Shown piece after piece: positions 8,265-13,237 of a stretch of DNA of 13,237 bases (position 1 is the first letter of the stretch; each line of letters opens with the position of its first letter). The notes below the pieces were generated by a model, which worked only from the letters and a program-made list of their open reading frames with translations, was not told the origin of the DNA and did not search any database. The translations under genes were made by a program, and so were the position numbers. This stretch comes from an uncultured Sediminicola sp. (GTDB lineage: Bacteria > Bacteroidota > Bacteroidia > Flavobacteriales > Flavobacteriaceae), in contig CALHVB010000129.1 of assembly GCA_938039345.1 (NCBI GenBank), forward strand, positions 1 through 13,237, in the 5' to 3' direction.

Positions 8265-9104
8265 CTAAAATACATATTTTACGGCTACCCAATTATTTTT
8301 TTCTAGATTTTTTTCAAAATTTAATCCTACCTCTTTACATTTTGACGATATCGCAATAATATCCTCTACATAAAATCCACTTAGAAAAAGAATTCCGTTT
8401 TCATTTAATGATTTTGCATAACTAGGTATGTCTGCTAATAAAATATTTCTATTAATATTAGCGATTATTACATCATACTTTTTGTCTTTTAACAAACTAA
8501 CATCACCTTCAAAAACATTTATTTCTTTATGATTGTTACGTTCTACATTTTCCATTGCATTTACATAACACCAATTATCTATATCTATAGCATCTACACT
8601 TTTGGCTCCTTTCATTGCTGCTAAAATAGCTAAAACACCGGTACCACTTCCCATATCTAATACTGATTTATTTTTAAAATCATGATTTAAGATATGCGCT
8701 AACATCATATGTGTAGTTTCATGATGCCCTGTTCCAAAACTCATTTTTGGTTCTATAACAATATCATATTGTACTTCTGGTTTTTCATGAAAAGGAGCTC
8801 TTACAACACATGCTTCTCCTACTTGTATAGGATTAAAATTTTGTTCCCAAGTAGCATTCCAATTTTCTTGCTCTATTGTTGCCATAGCATGCGCTACTGA
8901 AAAATTTGGGTGCTCAATAATTTGAATATCATTTAATATATTCTCATTCCAATCTTCTTGCTTTATATAAGCTAAAGCACCTTCTTCTGTTTCTACAAAA
9001 CTCTCAAAACCAGCTTCTCCTAATTCGGCAATTAATATATCTGTAGCTGGTTCTCTAGGTATTACCTTAAAAGTATATTCTATATAAGTGGTATTTTTTT
9101 GCAT
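8265..9104 (-). CDS. prmA: Ribosomal protein L11 methyltransferase
   Basis: PrmA methylates lysines and the N-terminus of ribosomal protein L11 using S-adenosylmethionine. The 279-residue length is normal. The N-terminal substrate-recognition domain (about 1-95) is followed by the linker motif FGTGHHETTHMML (123-135). The methyltransferase domain has motif I, LDMGSGTGVLAILAA (149-163), the acidic AIDID (172-176) and motif IV-like IIANINRNIL (213-222). All family motifs are intact. The gene lies 139 bp downstream of tpiA, with a promoter-like element in the gap, and 22 bp upstream of the chosen clpS start. Confidence 0.96.
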   Translation of the reverse strand: MQKNTTYIEYTFKVIPREPATDILIAELGEAGFESFVETEEGALAYIKQEDWNENILNDIQIIEHPNFSVAHAMATIEQENWNATWEQNFNPIQVGEACVVRAPFHEKPEVQYDIVIEPKMSFGTGHHETTHMMLAHILNHDFKNKSVLDMGSGTGVLAILAAMKGAKSVDAIDIDNWCYVNAMENVERNNHKEINVFEGDVSLLKDKKYDVIIANINRNILLADIPSYAKSLNENGILFLSGFYVEDIIAISSKCKEVGLNFEKNLEKNNWVAVKYVF

Positions 9105-9126
9105 TAAGGCGGTTTTATAGTAATAT

Positions 9127-9184
9127 CTATTTTTTAGAACTGCAAAAATAAGAAATGCCCAACGTATCGTCTAGTTTTTAGAAC
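9127..9184. repeat. Pair of 14-bp direct repeats in the tpiA-prmA gap
   Basis: CTATTTTTTAGAAC (9127-9140) and CTAGTTTTTAGAAC (9171-9184) match at 13 of 14 positions, with their starts 44 bp apart. The second copy is the loop of the inverted repeat at 9146-9203. Function unknown; chance is possible in AT-rich DNA. Confidence 0.45.
9143..9150 (-). promoter_or_regulatory. Candidate -7 element upstream of prmA
   Basis: On the minus strand this reads TATTTTTG, an exact TAnnTTTG match about 38 bases before the prmA ATG. The same T's could instead be the tail of a tpiA terminator, so the two readings compete. Confidence 0.4.
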
Positions 9185-9203
9185 GATAGTTGAGCACTTA
9201 TTT
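9146..9203 (-). terminator. Imperfect inverted repeat after tpiA, possible terminator
   Basis: AAATAAG (9146-9152) pairs with CTTATTT (9197-9203). Shorter paired blocks continue inward (CAAC with GTTG, ATCGT with ACGAT, near 9160-9190) with small bulges. On the minus strand the stem runs into TTATTTTTG. It would end tpiA transcripts partly and leave prmA-clpS to read-through or to their own promoter. Confidence 0.45.
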
Positions 9204-9243
9204 CTAGTATTATAATAGTCTTAAAAAATAAAACTATTTAACT

Positions 9244-9993
9244 TTATATTGCTTTTATAATGGCAACAAAATCATCTGCTTTTAAAGCTGCGCCTCCTAT
9301 TAATCCTCCGTCTACATCTGGTTTAGAAAAAATCTCTACAGCATTTGTTGGTTTTACACTTCCACCATATAAAATAGATACATTATTTGCTATTGTAGCA
9401 TCATAAGCTTCTGTAATTGTTTTACGTATAAATGCGTGCATTTCTTGTGCTTGTTCTGGAGATGCTGTTTCCCCTGTACCTATAGCCCATACAGGCTCAT
9501 ATGCTAAAATAATATTTTTCCATTCACTAGCTTCTACGCTAAATAATGCATTTTTTAATTGGCTTGCTACTACATTAAAATGATTATCAGATTTACGATC
9601 TTCTAACTCTTCTCCAAAGCAAAACATAACACGCATGTTTTTAGCTAAAGCTGTTGCTACTTTTTTAGCTAAAATCTCATCTGTTTCTCCAAAATATGCT
9701 CTTCTTTCAGAATGACCAATAATTGCAGTATCTATACCTACATTTAGTAACATATCTGCAGAAATTTCTCCTGTATATGCACCACTATCTGCAAAATGCA
9801 TATTCTGTGCTATTACTTGTATTGTAGAATTATCTAAACTTTGCTTTGCACTTACTAGATTAATAAATGTAGGTGCTACCATTACTTCTGCTGTAGTATC
9901 TGGTAACTTTGCTGCAAGCTCAGTTAGTAAAGTTTCTGTCTCTACAAGGTTCTTATTCATTTTCCAATTTCCTGCAACTATTTTAGTTCTCAT
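9244..9993 (-). CDS. tpiA: Triosephosphate isomerase
   Basis: The enzyme interconverts dihydroxyacetone phosphate and glyceraldehyde 3-phosphate in glycolysis and gluconeogenesis. The 249 residues form a standard TIM barrel with all catalytic residues: Lys11 in GNWKMN, His94 in IIGHSERR and Glu166 in AYEPVWAIGTG. The phosphate-binding segments LYGGSVKP (208-215) and GGLIGGAAL (229-237) are also present. Its ATG overlaps the stop of the upstream TlpA-like gene (ATGA, 9990-9993), so translation is probably coupled. It is the fourth gene of the minus-strand run that begins with the DUF1599 gene. Confidence 0.98.
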   Translation of the reverse strand: MRTKIVAGNWKMNKNLVETETLLTELAAKLPDTTAEVMVAPTFINLVSAKQSLDNSTIQVIAQNMHFADSGAYTGEISADMLLNVGIDTAIIGHSERRAYFGETDEILAKKVATALAKNMRVMFCFGEELEDRKSDNHFNVVASQLKNALFSVEASEWKNIILAYEPVWAIGTGETASPEQAQEMHAFIRKTITEAYDATIANNVSILYGGSVKPTNAVEIFSKPDVDGGLIGGAALKADDFVAIIKAI

Positions 9994-10499
9994 CTATTTT
10001 CTATGTTAGTTAACTTAATTCTTAATTTTTTATCGTCTGCTTTAATAGCTTTGTGTATTAGTATTTCTCCTTTTTCATCTATAAGCATATATCTAGGAAT
10101 CCAATCTAAATTTATAGCAGTAAAAATAGCAGACTCCCACCCATTAGGCGCATAATAATGTGCTCCTTGTTCTAATTTGTATTTTTCTATTCCTTTTTTC
10201 CAATTACTAAGTCCTTTATCTAATGATAGATATACAAATTTTATATTTGGATACTTTTTTGTTAGCTTTTTAACCTTAGGCATACCAACAATACAGTCTC
10301 TACACCATGATGCCCAAATATCTAAAAAAACAACATTACCTTTATACTTTTGCAAAATATTTTCAAAAGTAATTGTATCCCCTTCCAAGTTTAAAAAAGT
10401 ATCTTCCAATGCTTCTTTAGAAAATTTAGTATCCTGCGAAAACAAGTGCGTATTCATAAATAAACACACAAAGGCAATTAAATAATGTCTCTTTTTCAT
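9990..10499 (-). CDS. Secreted TlpA-like thioredoxin-fold protein
   Basis: The 169-residue protein starts with a signal peptide (MKKRHYLIAFVCLFMNTHLFSQ) and has a TlpA/ResA-like thioredoxin fold. The active-site motif is WASWCRDC with Cys66 and Cys69. The expected cis-proline is in WIPRYMLID (Pro135), and an earlier block, GNVVFLDIW, leads into the motif. It should act as a thiol-disulfide reductase in the periplasm. Its target is unknown, but the gene lies four bases after the DoxX-thioredoxin-like fusion gene, a likely redox partner. The usual TlpA cysteine motif differs in its middle residues from the common CxPC form: here they are Arg-Asp, so the redox potential may differ. The stop overlaps the tpiA start. 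Confidence 0.88.
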   Translation of the reverse strand: MKKRHYLIAFVCLFMNTHLFSQDTKFSKEALEDTFLNLEGDTITFENILQKYKGNVVFLDIWASWCRDCIVGMPKVKKLTKKYPNIKFVYLSLDKGLSNWKKGIEKYKLEQGAHYYAPNGWESAIFTAINLDWIPRYMLIDEKGEILIHKAIKADDKKLRIKLTNIENR

Positions 10500-10503
10500 T
10501 TGA

Positions 10504-11598
10504 TTAAAACTTTAAATCAGTAACATCATTATAATGCACTTTTTGTTTTATTGTTCCTTTTTCTAAAACTAAAATTGCCGGGTTAGAACGCACAATAGTT
10601 TTTAATGCTGTTTCATCTGTAAAATAAAACTCAAACCCTAAATTATAATCACTAATGATTTTCTTTGATACTTCGTTAGATGATGCAGACATACCTATTA
10701 CTTTATACCCTTTCCCCTTTGCAAAATCTGTTGCCTGCTTTATTTTTTCAAAAGCCCCGTAATTACTTTTCTGTAAATCGTAGGCTACTACTATCACTAA
10801 TTTGGGTTCTTGTAATAAAGTTGTTGTAAAATCTTCTCCGTTTTGCTCTATGGTAAAATCGTGTATAGGCGGTTCGTATCCTTTTTGTACTTCTGTAGTT
10901 TCTACATCTATAAACTCTCCTTCTACCGTTGGATAATCTCCTTGAGTAACAATAATTTTTTCTTCACCATTTACCTTAAATTTCCATGCGTAATCATAAA
11001 TAGCTTTCGGGGCATCTTCAGGAGTACTCATCCCCTCTTCTATATTTACACCTATTTTATAAGGTCTAAAATCTATTGCCGGTAAATGTCTTAAAACATA
11101 CACCGCAAAAATAATGCAAGCGATTAATACAAAACCTGTTATAATTCTTTTCACCAAAGGAGTTAACATAGATTTTATATGTTTAATACCAACAAAAAGA
11201 ATTACAATAAGGATTAATAAAATAATATCTTTAATAAAAGATTCCCAAGGAGTTAATTTTATAGCATCACCAAAACATCCACAATCTGTAACTTTATTAA
11301 AATAAGCTGAATAAAAGGTTAAAAATGTAAAAAAGATTATCATTAATAACAAACTCCATACTGTAAGCTTCTTTTTAAAACCTATTAAAAGCATTACACC
11401 AAGTAAAACTTCAAGAATAACTACTATAAGGGAAATTTTTAATGCATGTGGTTCTAAAAAGGGCAGATTTAATACTCCATAGCTAAAATATTCTTGTAAT
11501 TTAAAAGAAAAGCCAACAGGGTCATTTAATTTTATGAATCCACTGATAATAAATAAAACTCCAACAATAATTCTAGAAAGTCCTACTACATATTTCAT
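10504..11598 (-). CDS. DoxX/MauE membrane protein with C-terminal thioredoxin-like domain (BT_3928 family)
   Basis: The 364-residue protein has an N-terminal membrane part of the DoxX/MauE kind. Segments lie near 6-22, 53-73, 78-97, 120-137 and 150-168, with the typical ISGFIKLNDPVGFSFKLQEY and the cysteine motif DCGCFGD (105-111). A soluble C-terminal domain (about 240-360) has a thioredoxin-like outline (PKLVIVVAYDLQKSN, then IIGMSAS and NPAILVLEKG). At the place of the CxxC motif it has YDLQKSN with no cysteines, so it is probably a binding rather than catalytic domain. In Bacteroidota this architecture is known as the BT_3928 family, of undefined function. A role in moving reducing equivalents across the membrane to the TlpA-like protein is plausible (inference). 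Its ATG overlaps the stop of the DUF1599 gene. Confidence 0.87.
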   Translation of the reverse strand: MKYVVGLSRIIVGVLFIISGFIKLNDPVGFSFKLQEYFSYGVLNLPFLEPHALKISLIVVILEVLLGVMLLIGFKKKLTVWSLLLMIIFFTFLTFYSAYFNKVTDCGCFGDAIKLTPWESFIKDIILLILIVILFVGIKHIKSMLTPLVKRIITGFVLIACIIFAVYVLRHLPAIDFRPYKIGVNIEEGMSTPEDAPKAIYDYAWKFKVNGEEKIIVTQGDYPTVEGEFIDVETTEVQKGYEPPIHDFTIEQNGEDFTTTLLQEPKLVIVVAYDLQKSNYGAFEKIKQATDFAKGKGYKVIGMSASSNEVSKKIISDYNLGFEFYFTDETALKTIVRSNPAILVLEKGTIKQKVHYNDVTDLKF

Positions 11599-12146
11599 TC
11601 TCCTGTAAAATTTTCTTGTAAATGAATCATTGCAAAAACAGCATAGTTAATCATATCTTGGTAGTTAGCATCTATACCTTCACTCACCAATGTTTTTCCT
11701 TCATTATCTTCTATCTGTTTTACTCTTAAAAGTTTTTGCAAAATTAAATCTGTTAGAGAACTCACGCGCATATCTCGCCAAGCCTCCCCATAATCATGAT
11801 TTTTATTTTCCATTAACGCTTTTGTTTCGGAAACATATTTATCATATAACGGAGTAGATTCTTCTAAAGAAAGATCTGGCTGATCTACAATTCCTTTTTC
11901 TAATTGTATTAATGCCATTATAGAATAATTTATAATCCCTATAAATTCTGCGCGCTCCCCTTCATCTACCTTACGAACTGTATTTTCTTGTAAACTTCGT
12001 ATTCTTTGCGCTTTTATAAAAATCTGATCTGTTAATGACGGTAGTCTTAAAATACGCCACGCACTGCCATAGTCTTTCATTTTTTTAAGAAATAAATCTC
12101 TACATATTTTTATGACAGAATCGTATTGTTTAGATGTATGCTGCAT
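11595..12146 (-). CDS. DUF1599 protein with internal duplication
   Basis: The 183-residue cytoplasmic protein holds two copies of one module, about 93 residues apart. Copy one is KDYGSAWRILRLPSLTDQI (24-42) and later INYSIMALIQLE (72-83). Copy two is HDYGEAWRDMRVSSLTDLI (117-135) and later INYAVFAMIHLQ (166-177). Both keep DYG-AWR-R-SLTD and a helix with conserved Asn-Tyr. This matches DUF1599, a Bacteroidota family without known activity. The all-helical pattern with conserved acidic residues recalls MazG/dUTPase-type nucleotide pyrophosphohydrolases, but I cannot show that from sequence alone. It leads the minus-strand run, and its stop overlaps the next start (ATGA, 11595-11598). Confidence 0.88.
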   Translation of the reverse strand: MQHTSKQYDSVIKICRDLFLKKMKDYGSAWRILRLPSLTDQIFIKAQRIRSLQENTVRKVDEGERAEFIGIINYSIMALIQLEKGIVDQPDLSLEESTPLYDKYVSETKALMENKNHDYGEAWRDMRVSSLTDLILQKLLRVKQIEDNEGKTLVSEGIDANYQDMINYAVFAMIHLQENFTGE

Positions 12147-12258
12147 GTATTCTCAGTAATTTGTGTAAATTTCGCTTAAAATTTTCAATTCATCAAAGTT
12201 CAAGGTTTAAAGTTATCTTTTTTAAATAGTTGACTTTAATTTTTTAAGTAGAAAAAAA
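12147..12258. promoter_or_regulatory. Divergent promoter region between DUF1599 gene and folP
   Basis: This 112-bp AT-rich gap must hold promoters in both directions. On the plus strand TATCTTTT (12214-12221) is one base off TAnnTTTG. On the minus strand GAACTTTG (12194-12201) is also one base off. Neither has a clear -33 TTG. folP is preceded by a run of A's just before its ATG and no Shine-Dalgarno. Confidence 0.4.
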
Positions 12259-13089
12259 ATGACAATTAACTGCAAAGGAAAGCTCATAGATTTAAATACC
12301 CCTGTTGTTATGGGGATTTTAAATGTTACCCCTGATTCTTTTTTTGATGGTGGCACCTATAAAGACGAGTCTTCTATTTTAAAACAAGTTGAAAAAATGC
12401 TAAATGAAGGAGCTTCCTTTATAGATATTGGTGCTTATAGCTCTAGACCTGGTGCTAAAGATATTTCTGAAGAAGAAGAATTACAACGTATCGCACCTAT
12501 TGTTTCACTTCTGACTAAAAATTTTTCTGATATTTTAATTTCTATTGACACTTTTAGAAGCAAAATAGCCGACGAATGTTTACAACTTGGAGCATCTTTA
12601 ATAAATGATATTTCTGCAGGAAAATTAGATTCTAACATGTTTCCCATAATTGCCAAACATAAAGTTCCGTATATTATGATGCATATGAGAGGAACTCCTA
12701 AAACCATGCAGCAAAAAACAGATTATAAAAACTTAATACCTGATATTCTCTTCTATTTTTCTGAAAGAATAACAACTGCAAGAGCTTTAGGTATTAATGA
12801 TATTATTATTGACCCTGGTTTTGGTTTTGCAAAAACGATAGCGCAGAATTATGAAATACTACAACACTTAAATGTATTTAATACTTTAAATACCCCTATT
12901 TTAGCTGGGCTTAGTAGAAAATCTATGATTTACAAAACTTTAAACACCAATGCCACAAATGCCTTAAATGGCACAACAGCACTAAATATGGTTGCTTTAC
13001 AGAACAAGGCAAAAATTTTACGTGTACACGACGTAAAAGAAGCAAATGAATGTATAAAACTATATAAAGAATTAAAATATACCGAATAA
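12259..13089 (+). CDS. folP: Dihydropteroate synthase
   Basis: The enzyme condenses p-aminobenzoate with dihydropterin pyrophosphate in folate synthesis and is the target of sulfonamides. The 276-residue TIM barrel has the full motif set: MGILNVTPDSFFDGG (18-32), DIGAYSSRPGA (56-66), SIDTFRSKIA (95-104), LINDISAG (114-121), MHMRGTPKTMQ (141-151), IIIDPGFGFAK (182-192), GLSRKSM (217-223) and the C-terminal RVHDVKEA (255-262). No key residue is missing and there are no insertions near the pABA site, so it looks like a normal chromosomal enzyme rather than a mobile sul-type gene. cdaA follows 40 bp downstream on the same strand. Confidence 0.98.
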   Translation: MTINCKGKLIDLNTPVVMGILNVTPDSFFDGGTYKDESSILKQVEKMLNEGASFIDIGAYSSRPGAKDISEEEELQRIAPIVSLLTKNFSDILISIDTFRSKIADECLQLGASLINDISAGKLDSNMFPIIAKHKVPYIMMHMRGTPKTMQQKTDYKNLIPDILFYFSERITTARALGINDIIIDPGFGFAKTIAQNYEILQHLNVFNTLNTPILAGLSRKSMIYKTLNTNATNALNGTTALNMVALQNKAKILRVHDVKEANECIKLYKELKYTE

Positions 13090-13098
13090 GAACTCAGC

Positions 13099-13106
13099 TA
13101 TTTTTG
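13099..13106 (+). promoter_or_regulatory. Candidate -7 element upstream of cdaA
   Basis: TATTTTTG is an exact TAnnTTTG match, 23 bases before the cdaA start codon, within the folP-cdaA gap. The leader would be short. cdaA may also be read through from folP. Confidence 0.4.
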
Positions 13107-13129
13107 CTACTTTTACAAAAACCGTTGCA

Positions 13130-13237
13130 TTGGATTTTTTAAATTTTCTAGATTTTAAGGTTACCGATTTTTTAGACATCATTTTGGTGGCGGTATTGCT
13201 ATACTATGTCTACAAATTGGTAAGAGGTACGGTTGCC
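13130..13237 (+). CDS. cdaA: Diadenylate cyclase CdaA, N-terminal part
   Basis: The gene runs off the right edge after 36 codons. The visible product begins MDFLNFLDFKVTDF and continues into a membrane helix (DIILVAVLLYYVYKLVRGT). This is the N-terminus expected of flavobacterial CdaA-type diadenylate cyclases, which are membrane proteins that make the second messenger c-di-AMP from two ATP. The catalytic DAC domain with its DGA and RHR motifs lies outside the window, so the call rests on the N-terminus and on the folP-cdaA neighbourhood seen in Bacteroidota. No in-frame ATG or GTG lies between the folP stop and this segment. TTG at 13130 is therefore the best start and places the conserved Asp-Phe-Leu at residues 2-4. 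Confidence 0.8.
   Translation, partial: MDFLNFLDFKVTDFLDIILVAVLLYYVYKLVRGTVA

Noticed and set aside
10177..10485. Plus-strand open frame of 102 codons opposite the TlpA-like gene
   Set aside because: It is antisense to a gene with an intact CxxC active site and signal peptide; no independent support.
12435..12707. Minus-strand open frame of 90 codons inside folP
   Set aside because: It is antisense to the conserved core of dihydropteroate synthase and has no recognisable features.

Overview
The window looks like chromosomal DNA from a member of the Bacteroidota, most likely a flavobacterium. The DNA is AT-rich, leaders are A-rich and lack Shine-Dalgarno sequences, and several genes are preceded by the TAnnTTTG -7 element typical of this phylum. 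The gene neighbourhoods (pyrG-yidC, DUF1599 divergent from folP, folP-cdaA, the BT_3928-type protein with a TlpA-like protein and tpiA) and the protein sequences also fit flavobacteria.

Layout. Positions 1-545 hold the 3' end of a secreted protein made of tandem fasciclin domains, followed by a gene-free stretch (546-887) with three hairpins. On the minus strand come pyrG (CTP synthase) and yidC (membrane insertase), preceded by a small DUF3820 gene. On the plus strand, 4853-7970 carries a lipoprotein with calcium-binding-type DxDxDG repeats and a lipocalin-like C-terminus, a Tat-exported hydroxypyruvate isomerase-like TIM-barrel protein, and two adjacent half-size YeeE/YedE transporters. The second transporter gene converges on clpS so closely that the two stop codons overlap.

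From 12146 down to 7967 the minus strand carries a compact run: DUF1599 protein, DoxX/MauE-thioredoxin-like fusion, TlpA-like thioredoxin, tpiA, then (after a 139-bp gap with an inverted repeat) prmA and clpS. Two of its junctions are ATGA overlaps, which suggests translational coupling. Divergent from it are folP (dihydropteroate synthase) and, at the window edge, the first 36 codons of the diadenylate cyclase gene cdaA, which appears to start with TTG.

How the genes fit together. Most are housekeeping: nucleotide synthesis (pyrG), membrane protein insertion (yidC), glycolysis (tpiA), ribosomal protein methylation (prmA), protease adaptor (clpS), folate (folP) and c-di-AMP signalling (cdaA). 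The more accessory part is 4853-7970: surface lipoprotein, exported isomerase-like protein and sulfur-compound transporter. I found no phage, insertion sequence, CRISPR, tRNA, rRNA or defence system, and nothing I can defend as an undescribed multi-gene system. The most interesting items are the redox pair coupled to tpiA, the internally duplicated DUF1599 protein, the Tat/lipobox isomerase-like protein and the repeat-rich surface proteins.
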